Positions 35,714 through 48,408 of a DNA stretch of 64,000 nucleotides are shown here, in pieces. Both the position numbers and the translations under genes were made by a program. Location of the stretch: contig CM051455.1 in the NCBI GenBank assembly GCA_028274465.1, forward strand, positions 128,251,462 through 128,315,461, written 5' to 3'. Below the pieces are notes generated by a model that saw only the letters and a program-made list of their open reading frames with translations, searched no databases and was not told where the DNA came from. Position 1 is the stretch's first letter; each line of letters begins with the position of its first letter. Source of the stretch: Plantago ovata (taxonomy: Eukaryota; Streptophyta; Magnoliopsida; Lamiales; Plantaginaceae).

Positions 35714-37596
35714 TTATTATGTATTTTTGTTTTGTTTTAGTATTTATTAAACAAGTATTGTTGTATGATTTTTCCAGCTAGATGCTACGTTAGGATTCTG
35801 AGGATTCCGAATGCCCCTATGTGCTAAACAATTATTTTTACATATTTATTAATCTAATTACGATGTAACCATCACTGGACAATTATTTTTAGCTTGTGTT
35901 CTCCTGAATCTAATTACCGAATAACTAGTTTTTTTTTTTTTTTAAACGAATTACCAAATAACTATCATTAGCCAGTAATATACGAAAAAAAAATGAATTA
36001 ACCTTAAAATTGTGATTCAAGTATCATTATTGATATTTTTCTATAACCTCCTCATATGAATATATATGAATTTTGTTGCTCTAATGGAATTGTATTAAAC
36101 GTATGTTCTCTTTCGTATGAAACTTTATTACTCCATCTATTCGATTTTTATCTTCTTAATTTTTCTTTTTTGGCGTTCCATTATATTCTTACCAACCCAA
36201 AATAGAAAAGTTTTTATTCCACTCACCAAGCTCCAACAGATAATCCCCATTCATCCCCTCTTTTTCATTTATTTTATTATTATTTTATTTCTTTTTTTTT
36301 TTTTTTTTAAATTCATTATTAATTTCATGCTTGGTGTTTAAATACTGACTGGTATTCTCTGATCATGCTTCAATGGATGTTTGATCTACCCATACTTAAA
36401 CTGAACTACTTATCACTAGTGTTGTACAGTACTTTCTACCAAACTTACACCTATAATTTAACCAAATAATCAGTCCTGCTTCAAATGCATGTGACAGATT
36501 TGGATTGAGGTTTGTGTTATTTCTAAATACATTTTATTATTGGTAATGGATGGGAGGAACATCAGTTTTTGGAGGGCCATTCAAAATTACTCCTCACAGT
36601 ATGTCAATGTACAGATTTTATTTTCAATACTACTTCAACAAATTGGCTAGCTAGCTATTTAATTTACCTATGGACACTGTTCAGGAAGTGATTGGAATTC
36701 CTTTACCAACAATGTTAGAGGTAAAGATGGAAATTTCACTATTAAAAGTGCCTTAATTAGAGTATACTCGGGATGTAATGTTTTCCCAACTGGCCATGGA
36801 GTAAGATTTGGCATTTTAATTAAGCTTCTTACAAGAACTCAGAACAGTAAACAAGTACATCAAAACCAAAAACAGAAAGGATACAAATTAATTAAGGAGT
36901 TCGCTCTGGTAGTAATTAATAAGATGTCAACCTCAAGAAGAAATGGGAAGGACTTATGGTTTTAGTTCTGAGAAGCTGATAGAACAGAATAGCAGAAGGT
37001 TTGTCCATAATGGAATAGCATAGTAATAATTTATATGGAACTAAACTTGGAGGACATTTTCCTTCTATAAAAGATGAGAACAAGATCAAAGCTCGCACGA
37101 TAAGGTGTTCCTGCCAAGCTCGCACGGTAATGTGTTCTTGTCAAGCTCAAGCCACTTTTCAACCTCATTTTATAAACAGGCCGAGCTCGAGTACATAAAA
37201 TATGACTTGAGATTGAGCCTCAATTTTTGCACGTTTTCTAAAACAGCCAAGCCTAGGCTCGGCTCGAATGCTATATGAGCTTGATGGTACTCGGCATGGC
37301 TCAAATCAAATAACAGCACTAACTTCAAAACAGGAAAAGAGATGGCTCTACACACACTGAAATCACTTGCTTGCATTTACAGACAGAATATAAAGCCTTC
37401 ATTGCTGAAAATCGAAATGATGTACTAGTACTTAGTTTGATGGATATAATATTATCACAAATGTGGTCTATAGCTCTATATATTAAACTTGCTGGGTAAT
37501 ATATGGTCTACTGCAGATACACATTACCAGCAGGATTATTGACTACAACACACACTAGGGGCAGATAACGCCCTGGATTTCCACCGATGCACTTGA
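35714..37596. other. Intergenic stretch with repeat fragments
   Basis: No gene is visible. It holds a partial copy of the Tourist-like MITE interior near 36225-36290, T-rich runs near 35929 and 36291, and around 37090-37290 several AAGCTCG/GAGCTCG words that look like an old retroelement remnant. Confidence 0.45.
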
Positions 37597-40500
37597 CTAG
37601 AAAACATCGGGGTTAAAACGCCCAGAGATGGAGTTGTTCTGCTGTGCCTGCTTGAGATGCATTGCCAGTGCATAGTTGTTGATCTGATGAAAATATAAAC
37701 AAATAATGTCAGGAGTAGTAGGTTCAGCAGAAAGTGCATCTGGGCAGCAGATATGATAGTGTTCGAAAACAATTTAAGAAAAAAAATACTACTTACATAT
37801 AATTATGCAACAGTCGATTCCTGTTAATACAATTTACTTGCTACCGCCAGATATTAAATTAAATTATCAACCGAATAAAAAACTACAGCAAACGTACAAA
37901 ACACAAAGGTAATAAATGAATCCAATTACGTACAGTTATGGGTACAAAAGCCTGTTCAACACCACCAAAATTATTGGGCTACTCCATACTAGATGTAAAG
38001 AATGATGACTTGACTAAGAGCATAGGAGGAAAAGTTACTTTTGCTAAAAAAAAAAAGGAAAAAGCTTCCATTTTCAGCAATACTGAACAACAAAACAATA
38101 TGAGAGAAAAGATCCCTATTTCATGAACCATATCAGCCTAATAACCAGACAACAATTCAAAATGGTGTAAACTGAAGTACAACATTCCCATAACTAAGGG
38201 AAAAATGCTCAAGTAATCCATTTCAATCAGAGCTCTGGTACAACTATCCTTGCAATATTAAGATGGTATTTCCAACGAAAGAACTACTGCAACTAACAAA
38301 GGCTCAGTGAAGTTCCTGGAGCACTTGTCTGGAGGGAGAGTCAATACTGCAATGAAAAACCAAGACACTAATGCTTCTCACTGAAGATCCTAGAGCATGG
38401 ATCTGCAGACAAAGCTAGGCTAGAATTTGCCTAATCTCATTTCTAAAAATTGTTCAGGCGAGTATGTTGCAGGAATGATTTTAATCGAAGAGTTAGTTAT
38501 ATAAAAACTAGTTCTGGGTCAATTATGAATTTTGATCTCACCCTAAGAAGCCCTTTTGCCATCATGCAAAAGATCACTGATCAAATGTAAGACACTTTCA
38601 AACAAAGATGGCACCACAAGCTCACTGAGTGTATTAGAAAATCACATAATTACATGGGAACCTCACTATTGTTAACACATGACTTCACATGTTCTTCCAT
38701 ATAAGAATCTCATCTTTCTCAAATTTAGTTAAGAGTCATGATCCTATGCTTCAGCTTAATGGATCCATGGCATCTTCTATAAATTGGTGCTATAAATTTC
38801 TTGCGATGCCACCTTTGGTCAAAACAGAAACGAGTGCATATTTACTACAGGCAAAAAGTTTATACAAACTTCCATCACATTCTTAATGTATGATTCTAAC
38901 CTCAAGGGTTCTCAGCTGCTCCTGGTATTGAGACACCAGCTGCTTCATCTGATGCAGCTCCTGCCCAATTTCATCAAACTCTTTCTGTCGTTCATGTTGG
39001 ATTGAAACCGCACGCTTCAGAATATTATTTTCCTGCATGACAGCTTCCAGTTGCTGCTTGAGCACAAAGTTTTCCTATACAGCAACACATTATTAATACA
39101 AGGAGTGATACTCTCACACGAGTACTATCTTTTTCATCTACAGGATCGCAAGGATTGAGGGAAAGAAATATAAGAGCACTCGGAAGTCAATTAAGAAGAT
39201 AATATAAAGTGGAAGTGTGGAACAAATGTCATCATAATCTTGCATGTTTCCATGCATCACGATATGGATCCATATTCCATATAACCAAATATAAGAAAAG
39301 CTAGAGTATTCAAGAAAAACAGATCATGCAGATAGCAAAGAGACGCCACAAGATTGATCATACTATAAGAACATGGCCAGGTATTTAACTAAAAAGACAA
39401 ACCTTCTGAAAATTCTGGGCAGCTTCTGCTGTGGCATTCACACAGATAGATTTCTCCAGTGCCTCGAGAGCTCGTGACACACGTGACTTAGCATCATCCA
39501 CAGAAGATGCACTTGCCACTTCCCTAACTAATAGCTCCACCCACTCTGAACCATCTACGGGAAGATTCCTCTCAACAGGCAGTTCCTCTCTCTGAACGGA
39601 CCCACCATTTTCTGTCACTGAACCTGGATTGTAACACATGAACAACATTTATCGTCTGAAATTTGTGAAACACGGATAGACATTGACAACACTCCTCAGT
39701 CAGTGCCAAGTGGATCAAAGACAGGGAGAGGGTGGGTTGGGGGGGGGGGGGGGGAGGAGAAGGGGCCATATGGGAACTAAGCTGGGAGAGGGCTTCCTTT
39801 ACTCTACAGGGAATTGTATAACAGAAAATAAAAGAACTGGTTGAAAGTTACCTACAACCATCAATCTTTGCAAAAGCAAGTCCACACAAGGAACACACAT
39901 TAAGCCCTCAGTGCGAGAAGATTTAAGAGTCAGGGCATCTGCTTTGGTAGAGCTCATTTAATGTAGAGTGGCTTATAGTTTTACATAGCTTAAGCACTTG
40001 AAATATTCAATGATACCCAATTTACTGTTAAATCAGAACCGAATTCCAAGTTAATTAGCACAGAGCTCAAATTAGTCCATTGATTTATCAGTATCCATTA
40101 AAAGAAGATGCAGAACAAAAATGTAACTGAAATGCAATCATGAGGTAGTTTAGTCGACTATCAGTCATTGATCCATTTGATTTATATTAATAAAGATTTA
40201 GGTCATTGCTGAAAGCACCTAATACAAGCTTTTTTATTCAGAGGAACTGATGAGGAGAAATAGTAAGAACAGAAGATATTGGTGAGGTGTGGTAGAGAGA
40301 AATATCGGTGTCATGTATTTTATGTGTGTGAGAGAGTACAAGAGTTGGGGAAAAGTAGTAATGTTGATTGTTGCTGTAAGATGTAAGATAGTCGGTGGGA
40401 GAGTTACATAACTTCTCAATGCAGAACTCAGAAGAAAACACAGAGAAGTATAGCGCGCACACACACACATACAAAAGGCTGTTTAGAGCATATTTAGATA

Positions 40501-42696
40501 GGAACAAAAACAGCTTGTCTGCTTGATGTGGAAAATCTCACTAGTCACTAGACACTTATATTAATGATCTGCCACTACAAAAAGTGCCCAGTAGTAGAAC
40601 GATTTGATAAAACTAAGCTGTATCGAGAAAAGAAAATTGGTCGGCTAAAAACTAAGTGCACAGGGTGATCTCATTTGGCATACAAAAGAACCTGCAACAG
40701 CAGCAGCAAGCAAGTATAAGGCAATAATCCAGCGATTGAAATCGTTAATCGCGTTGAGCAATATCGGATCAACGAGAATAAGCACAAAGCGACAGACATT
40801 AACATCATAGATACACATGTACCACCAATTTAATATCCTGGTAACCTCGTTGATTATCGACAACGAATTTAATATTAGAACCAGGAACATATACCCAATC
40901 TACTTATCAATAATCAACAACCCTGATATATTTGGGCTTAACTGAACAAACATATACATAGAACAAAAGCAGTACCAAAAGACAAACAAAAGGAGAATGT
41001 ACCTTGAACAGAAAACGGAGGATTTGACTCTTGGGTGGCATTCGATGTATTTGAAGCAGCACTCAGCCGAAGCTCATTCAACCTTTTAATTGCGGAATCC
41101 AAATCATCACCAGATTCTTTAAGGGCTTTCTCCAAAAACTGCAAGAGAAACATTTAAAAATCAATCAATCAGGTCAAAGTGTCAAACAACAGAGAACAAA
41201 GAAAGAGAATAACATATGCGGCCGATGATAGAGCGAACACAAAATATATATATCGATTTACAGAGATCTAATTTGTACCATATTCTGATGTGCCATAGAA
41301 AGAAACAAGTACAGACTTCTGCAACATCAATTGAAAATAATACAAATAGAAAATGTGATTAAATTTGTGCACAGATCTTGGTACTCTTTGGTCAATTAAT
41401 GAAAAAATCAGATACAGAATAAGGCCGATTTAGTTAGTGATATAATAGCACTATAATGCAACAAACAGATAAAACAAAAAACGACAAAAACATTAATATC
41501 AAGAATGGTCATGGAAAAGCTTTTATTTTCATTGTTGAGGTTACCGCTTCTGCTCAAAGTAACAAGAGACAATTACAGCAGTCGATAACATTGAGCCAGA
41601 ACAAGATTTTTTTCCAATATAATGATAAATTATTCATGTGCAAGGAGTCGCAGAATGCAACATACTAATTCTTACATTTTGGTGCAAACATAACAGACTA
41701 CATATCAGTGGGAAGATGAAGCTGCCAGCTTCACATATAGGATACATAATTTGTTATCCCTAGAAATGTAAGAACTTATACCTAAAAATTCATGTCACAC
41801 CATAAACACATTTCTACTTCCAATACTCCAATTTTTTTTTTCATTTTGATCCGTAATAGGGTGGAAATTGTAACATTTGATTTTGGAAAGCATGACTAAA
41901 CTCGACTCATTTCCTTCGCTCTTTTGTTCTTTTTTTTTTTTTTTTTTTTTTTTTTGGGGGGGGGGGGGGGGGCTAGCTCATTTCTAATGGACTCTTATAT
42001 ACTCGATGACTTCCAGCCCAGGCCTGGTTTGGTATGGTGGTTGTGCCTTAAATAAGGCCTAAGGGATGGAACTTATAGACATCCCGTCGCATTGTCCCTT
42101 CCATCGAACTTTCCTCTTCGGTCTTTCATTTCTATACTAATAGACTTCCCTCCATTTTAATGGTAGGAAATTCTCCTTGACATAATATGATTTATATAAG
42201 TGGTAATGGGGTAGGTTTCAATGTTCACTCTAGTCATATAATCACGAGGAGTTTTTCACCCATGATTGCACACAAACTAAAACTGAGTAGCAATATACAA
42301 TTATCCTAATCAAATGGTAGTAGTAACTATCATATCAAACTAAAACAACTACCCACTATTTTAAATCGAATCGAAATCGAATCGAATTGTAAGCATATTA
42401 GAAAACCATATAAACTCAATTGCAATAAATAACAACAATTGAATCATGAAACAAAACAGGATGAAATCAAATCAAGCAGGAAATGGAAAAGGTGTTGGAA
42501 AATAGTGAGAAACCTCTCTTTCCATGTCAGGAAAGACAGCGGCAAGATGATCGAGAAAGGTGGGGACCCTGGGGGGAGAGAAATTATTATTACGGGCAGG
42601 AGGAGAATAGCAGCGGATTCTCTTGGAAACAGGGGGAGAAGACGGTGATGATTCCTCGAAGATGTTCGATCTCTTACCGCACACTACCGCAGACAT
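37597..42696 (-). CDS. CUE-domain ubiquitin-binding protein with coiled coil, 5 exons
   Basis: CUE domains bind ubiquitin. The spliced protein has 266 residues. Coding exons on the minus strand: 42514-42696, 41003-41138, 39403-39623, 38901-39074, 37597-37683, all with GT/AG junctions and continuous phase. Residues 1-44 are Ser/Pro-rich with a basic SKRIR patch. The CUE domain spans about 45-85 (FLDHLAAVFPDME, then FLEKALKESGDDLDSAIKRL), and exon 1 ends inside it. Residues about 180-238 form a heptad-rich coiled coil, and the end reads FNPDVF. Arabidopsis At5g32440 and At1g80040 encode proteins of this build, and their precise role is not established. The locus looks intact. No membrane segment or signal peptide is seen. 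Confidence 0.9.
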
Positions 42697-43117
42697 GTTT
42701 CGTCACAACAGGGCGGCGATAACGCAAAGGAAAGGAAATATCCCTTCTCCCTCCCTATAATTATTATCCTTGTTCAAATCCGATTCGATTCGATTTTCTC
42801 ATGCAATCAATTGACCTATTTTCTTCTTCGATCGATCAATTATTAACAGCAGATGGGTAGGGTTTGGTCTTTTTCAGAATTGACATTAATTTACTATTGT
42901 TCCTCCATTATTCATTTATCTATCTGCACCTGTCTACTACCATTTCTATTTTTTTTTAAATTGTGTTGGTGGGTGGCTAGGAAGCACCGGGACGTCCATA
43001 GGGGGGTACGTATCCTCTCCTTTTTTTTTTTTTTTCTTTTTTTAATCCAAATAATACTAACCCACCCCCGACTCGGATCCAAAACTGAAGTTCAAAACCC
43101 TCAAACTAGTAACCCAC

Positions 43118-43440
43118 ACAATGAGCCCCCCAATGGTCAATGAAATCGTAACTGAACGCCAATTCGATCCTAAGGAGGCGATCATTGTGACCCCTCTCTC
43201 ACTATTCATGTGGGCCCCACAATGCACGGTGAGGGGAGCACAATGAGCCCCACATGGTCGAAGAAATTGTAACCCAACGCCAGTTCGATCCTAGAGAGAG
43301 GATCATTGTAACTGCTCTCTCACTGTTCATGTGGGGCCCACTGTCGGGCCCACATGCACAGTGAGAGGGGCACAATGAGCCCCCTATGGTCGAAGAAATC
43401 GTAACCCGAAATCAGAAAGAAATGATTAGATTTGTACCAT
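43118..43440 (+). repeat. GC-rich tandem repeat of about 122-132 bp
   Basis: About 2.5 imperfect units begin with CACAATGAGCCCC near 43118, 43241 and 43371. Each unit holds ATGGTCGAAGAAAT.GTAACCC, a GATCATTGT. block and CTCTCACT.TTCATGTGGG. It contains the palindrome GGGCCCACTGTCGGGCCC and is much richer in GC than its surroundings. I see no coding sense. Confidence 0.75.
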
Positions 43441-43580
43441 TTTGATGCTGCGCCGCTAGTATAGTAATACTAGTAATTTTCTATATTTCGTTGTAGTCTT
43501 GTATTGAGATTGACCATGAGTAATTTGAGTCAATGAGTGATTTACTATATTTATCTTTATTTACTTTTAGTTACTTCTAT

Positions 43581-43770
43581 TTTTTTTCTAAACGACAAAT
43601 ATTACAACTACCCTTACACTAAAACTAAAGCTATACAAATTTACTAAACCACCTTATTTCTCCACACCTAAACCAACATTATAACTCCGCGACCACCGAA
43701 GATCGAACCCTGCACCTCTCTTTCATTATCCCAACTCTTTATCGCTGCACCACCTTATAACTCCTTTTAG
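43581..43770 (-). mobile_element. tRNA-derived SINE with split TSD
   Basis: Read on the minus strand this 190-bp element has an A-box-like GGTGCAGCGATAAAGAG, a good B box GGTTCGATC about 35 bp later, a unique body and an oligo(A) end. The left target duplication TTTTAGTTACTTCTAT is at 43565-43580. The right copy is cut by the CACTA element: TTTTA at 43771-43775 continues as GTTACCTCTAT at 47673-47683. A second copy lies at 61339-61505. Confidence 0.82.
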
Positions 43771-45104
43771 TTTTACACTACAAAACAACCATTTAGCGAC
43801 GGAATAGTAGCTACTGACGGTATCCGTCGCTAAATAGCGACGGATCGCTACCATTAGCGACGGACAAGGACGAACTGCGCTCTAAGCTCAGTTCGTCATT
43901 GGAAAGAGTCAATCCGGCATCAACGTAGCGACGGATTAGCTCTATACGTCGCTAAAATAGCGACGGATAAATCTATCCGTCACTAACTGTCTGTTGACCA
44001 GAATAAAAAAAATGGATAAAAAAAATAAATAAGCAAATAGCGACGGATGGCCTATCCGTCGCTATATTTCTCAGATAGATGCAGACGGTTTCGATCGTCT
44101 TCCCCCAAATCATTTCCTCCTTTTCTCCTAACCCCAATCGCTCTCTTCTCCTTCTTCTCCTTCTCCTCCTCCCACCACCACCACACATCGACGCCACCAC
44201 CACTGCCCCGCCTTCTCTTTCGTGCCACCACCACTGCCCCACCCTCTCTTTCACACCACCACCACACATCGACGCTACCACTGCCCGGCCCGCCACCGTA
44301 TTCCGCGGCACCACCACTGTCCGGATTCCGCCACCGCACCGCCATTCGACCGGAGTTCTTCCTTCCCTTTCTCATCTTCACTTGATATAGGTTAGTAACC
44401 CTAATCTCTCCAATTTTTTTTTTTTCAGATTTGTTTAATTTCTCAATGTTATTGTCCCATCTAGAATTTCTCTCCAAATTGAGGTTAAGAACAAGGTTAG
44501 CTTGTTTTCGAATTGAGCTGTAAGGCTTAAGATTTTGGTTATACTTGTGCTATGTTGGAAATAGTAGTAGAATTGGTAGTACTGGTTTACAACTCCATTT
44601 TTCGAAAACGATTCACTTGTGTTACTATCTATTCAATTAGTCATAGTATATGGTATATGTTAGGTTAATCTCTACACAGTTACTTGATTGAATATGTATA
44701 TTTTGTTTCCCATTCCATGTTTCGAACGGACTGATGAGTGTGGTTTGACATTTCTTTTTATTTTTTGGTATTATGTTATGAGTCATTAAGACTTTAAAAT
44801 GCTCCAATTGATAAATGAATTATATTTAATTAGATTAACATTTGGTTTAAATCAGATTAATTAGATTAAAATTTTAAAATGATGGATTAAATTAGATTAA
44901 TTAGATCAAATTTTGTATTAAATTAGATTTTTAAATGTAGGCTATGTATCCTTGCATTTTTTGATCTTTCACATATGCATTTTGCAGCTTCATTTGGATC
45001 TGTAAATCATAAGTTTACAGCATAAAAGTCCAGTGTCGTTTCTTATCAGTGTATACTCAAAGTCCATTTATTTTTTCTTACGGTTGTTCTTAAACGTGCA
45101 GATC

Positions 45105-47077
45105 ATGCTGAGGCCAAAGAAACCGGGGAAGCTGTTGGCGGCCAGCAGCCGTAGCTACGCCGAGCCAGACTCGCCATTCCGCACCCCTAGTAGTCAGCCG
45201 GAGTCGGGGGGGACCTCGGCGACTCATGTCAGTGAGACCCAGTCCCATGGCCCCTGTTCTAGCAGCAGTGCAGGGTCTACTGGCCCAGACGTGTTTGTTA
45301 ACCTGCCGGATGATGGGTACAGGGGGGAGGTGTACAGGGCGGGTGAGCGGGTGAATGGCAAGCTCGTCGTCTGGCCCATGCCTGGGCATGTGTAAGTTAT
45401 TTATTTGGATTAATTTGTGTGTTTGGTATTGTATGTTTTATTTAGTTGGATTAATTTGTGTGTTTGGTATTGTATGTTTTATTTAGTTGGATTAATTTGT
45501 GTATGTTATTGCAACAGGATGATGCCGAGGGAGGCTGCAAGTTCATCAACAAGGAATCCACGAAGAAAGTGGATCTCCCACCACTTGGAGCCCAGTGGCA
45601 TACTTTCACTCCGGAGCGGAAGGCGGAGATTTGGAATGCTCTGGAGGTTAGTAATCTTTCTTCTTCTCTTATGGTTTAATCTTTCTTTACTTGGGTGATA
45701 TGTTAGTCACCGTGTGTTAGTTGAAATAGGACAATGTGCAATTGTTTGGGTGATATGTTAGTCACCGTGTGTTAGTTGAAATAGGACAATGTGCAATTTT
45801 TTGGGTGATATGTTAGTCACCGTGTGTTAGTTGAAATAGGACAATGTGCAATTGTTTGGGTGATATGTTAGTCACCGTGTGTTAGTTGAAAATAGGATAA
45901 TGTGCAATTGTTTGGGTGATATGTTAGTCACCGTGTGTTAGTTGAAAATAGGACAATGTGCAATTGTTTGGGTGATATGTTAGTCACCGTGTCATATATA
46001 TGTTAGTCTGAATTTTGTATACTTTCTGAAATGTAGGAGAAGTTCTTCCTCCCCAACAAGTTCAGGTCGGATCTGTGGTATGCCTTCGAACATGAAGGCT
46101 CTGAAGCCTTCCGGAAGAAGGTCGCCAAGATCAAGGCATCGGGGAAGAAGCCGGGGTGGATTGGGGATGAGGAGTGGCCCCTGTGGAAGCAGTATTGGAC
46201 GGAGAACCTTCAAGCCCAGAAGCTGTCGGACCAGAACAGAGAGAACCGGGCCCATAATCCACCGGATGGGACAGGCTCGGTGAAGCATCGACTGGGTTCG
46301 AAATCCCAATTGGCGCGCCACATGGCGCGGTAAGTCACGTACTTTGTTATAGTTTCTTTTTCTTTCTTAAGTCTTATTTCAATTCAATCATTACTTTATT
46401 AATTTATATATATATTTAATGAAGATATCGGAGGGGAGGGAGCAGACCATGTGGGATCACTTCTATGAGGCTCACGAGGAGCTGGATAAGGATGGCAAGA
46501 TGACCTTCCAGTCTGATATATAGGGCCAAAACAATCGCGGTATGTTTTATATTTTTTCGATTCCTGAGCTTCTTGTTGAATATTTGATTCTTCGATGAAT
46601 AACGTACTAATTAAATCGTTAATTGTTTGTTTGAATTTTCAGGCGGAGTTCCTGGCCAGGACTGAGAACCTTGATCTCACGGTCGAGGAGGAGAACGCCA
46701 TCTATCTCGAGATCGTGAGTCTCGATGATAAGGGGTGTGTCTTCGGCATGGGCAACCTCTCGCAAGCGATAGCGGAGACGGTGAACCAGGGTGGCTCCTC
46801 CTCCAGCTCCTCCAAGCGCCGAAGGGGACAAGCCGATGTGCCTCTCGAGTTCCTCCAGGAGCAGCAGCAGCTGAAGGCGACTGTCCAGGAGCATGCCCAA
46901 GAGGCTGCTCGGTTGAGGGCAGAGCAGACGAGGATGAGGCATGGATTCAAAAGATCCATCGAGTGGATCATGGCGCAGTATGCCCCCCCCCCCAGTGGAG
47001 CGTCACCTCCCGACTTCTTCATGTTCGATGATGTCGATGCCCCCCTAATGCCCCCCAGATGCCGATGCCCCCCCTAA
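45105..47077 (+). pseudogene. TnpA/Transposase_24-like gene of the CACTA element, broken
   Basis: Plant Ptta/En/Spm-type proteins of this kind bind subterminal repeats. Readable exons: 45105-45389 (Ser/Pro-rich N-terminus starting MLRPKKPGKLL), 45518-45646 (PPLGAQWHTFTPERKAEIW), 46037-46329 (FFLPNKFRSDLWYAFE, WPLWKQYWTENLQAQKLS, GSKSQLARHMAR), about 46425-46520 (REQTMWDHFYEAHEELDKDG) and 46643-47077 (DDKGCVFGMG, then a Gln/Glu-rich coiled coil). The first donor is the weak GTGTAA. The phase does not carry across 46329 to the next exon, and a TAG at 46520-46522 interrupts the conserved segment, so I regard it as decayed. Confidence 0.75.
45691..45993 (+). repeat. 55-bp minisatellite in the CACTA intron
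   Basis: Five full units and a partial sixth start with TTGGGTGATATGTTAGTCAC at 45691, 45746, 45801, 45856, 45912 and 45968. Units are almost identical, two having an extra A. They lie between the second and third coding exons. A shorter, about 41-bp duplication (TTGGATTAATTTGTGTGTTT) lies in the previous intron near 45405-45500. Confidence 0.9.
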
Positions 47078-47683
47078 TGCCCTCCCAGGATCTCAGCAGT
47101 AGTACTCTTTTTTTTTTTTCGAACAATTTTTTTCTATTTCGAATAATTTTTTTTCATGTTCCTTTGCTTAGGACAATTAGTACTTTCATTTTATTAATGT
47201 TTAGAACAAATTTTTTTTGTATATAATGTTTAGTTACGAAAATGTTTACGTATTTGCGGTGTACAACTACAAAAAAAAAAATTAAAATAAAATAAATAAA
47301 TAAACAAATAAAAAAAAATATATTCCAAACCAATTAGCGACGAATTAAACCATCCGTCGCCAACTCTCGTCTGCCTAGCACCTGACACGTGTTCCAACAA
47401 TATAGCAACGGATAATTTCATCCGGCGCCATATTGTAGGGACGGATCAATAATCCGTCTCAACTTTGGTCAACGATGAAGTTTGCGACGAATCGTCTAAT
47501 CTGTCGCTAAAAACAGCGACGGATTACATTATCCGTCGCTAATTTCATTAGCGACGCCACTTTTCGCGACATCCTATTTAGCGACGGGCTTTACGTCGCT
47601 AATGGCATTTAGCGACGGATCGCTTACATATAGCGATATCCGTCGCTAAATTCTGTTTTTATTGTAGTGTTAGTTACCTCTAT

Positions 47684-48222
47684 TATTTTATCAATTCTTA
47701 AAATTTGATGTTTCAATGTGCCTTGCTTGCAGGTACACTGTTTTATAGTAAATTTTAGTTTATATATTTAGTATATATAAATATTAAAAGTATCATGCAC
47801 GTTTTCGTATCCTACTTTTTTAGATTTTAACATTTTCACGTCCCCGTATCGTATCCGTCCCTGTGGTTCTTAGTTCTTAGACAAGATCATATATTGCTTA
47901 GTTGTCCTGTTTTCTAAGTAGTAGAGTATAATTTAAGAGCATGGTGTTGGTCTAATAATTTTGTTTGAATTATCTAACACACTAGTACTGCTGCTTCTTT
48001 GATTCGCACTTCTCAGCTGTCCAGTGAACAAGTTAGCAGTTTCATTGTGTTAATTAGGACTTAATTAGGCTGGCTGATTTGGTTTGGGATGCTAGTTTCC
48101 TTGCATGCACTGAGAATTAGATACCATAGACGGTTAGCAGAAAAGAATTTACTTGATAAAGCAAAGTGTAACTCCCAAATTTGCTTGCAAAATGTGTGTA
48201 TGGAGGAAATTAACCATCTGCG
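47684..48222. other. Intergenic stretch after the CACTA element
   Basis: AT-rich sequence with no open frame or repeat that I recognise. Confidence 0.5.
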
Positions 48223-48408
48223 GGAGTAGTTGCTATAAACACAGATGGTTCTGTAGCCGGGAATATCCAGGTAAGGCTGGAATTGGTTGTGTATTACGTA
48301 CGTGACTCACATGGCGGCAGGTTTACTAGAGCAGCTTGTGGAAACATAGATTTTAACAGCAACAATATGGCTGAGTTTTTGGCAGTCAAAACCGGATTAC
48401 ATCTGGAT
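48223..48408 (+). pseudogene. RNase H (RVT_3-type) fragment
   Basis: One frame reads VAINTDGSVAGNI near the start, then RDSHGGRFTRAACGNIDF and NSNNMAEFLAVKTGLHL. This is the pattern of the RNase H domain found at the end of plant LINE ORF2 and in related domesticated proteins. The segment after NTDGSVAGNI (expected AGIG-type motif) is read correctly only in another frame, so there is at least one frameshift pair. No other LINE domain is nearby. Confidence 0.65.

Larger units (their letters stand above)
43776..47669 (+). mobile_element. CACTA (En/Spm) transposon, 3.9 kb, TSD TTA
   Basis: The element begins CACTACAAAACAACC and ends with the complement of CACTACAATAAAAACAG, flanked by TTA at 43773-43775 and 47670-47672; three-base targets and CACTA ends define this superfamily. 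Subterminal regions (43790-44060 and 47330-47650) are packed with TAGCGACGGAT / ATCCGTCGCTA units in both orientations, the likely binding sites of the TnpA-type protein. It carries one gene on the plus strand of the Transposase_24 type and no TnpD-like transposase, so it cannot move by itself. Confidence 0.93.

Noticed and set aside
44047-44390. Overlapping 100-codon frames on both strands rich in Ser, His and Pro or Arg and Gly
   Set aside because: They come from a CACCAC/TTCTCC low-complexity leader of the CACTA element; they open in several frames at once and lack conserved motifs.
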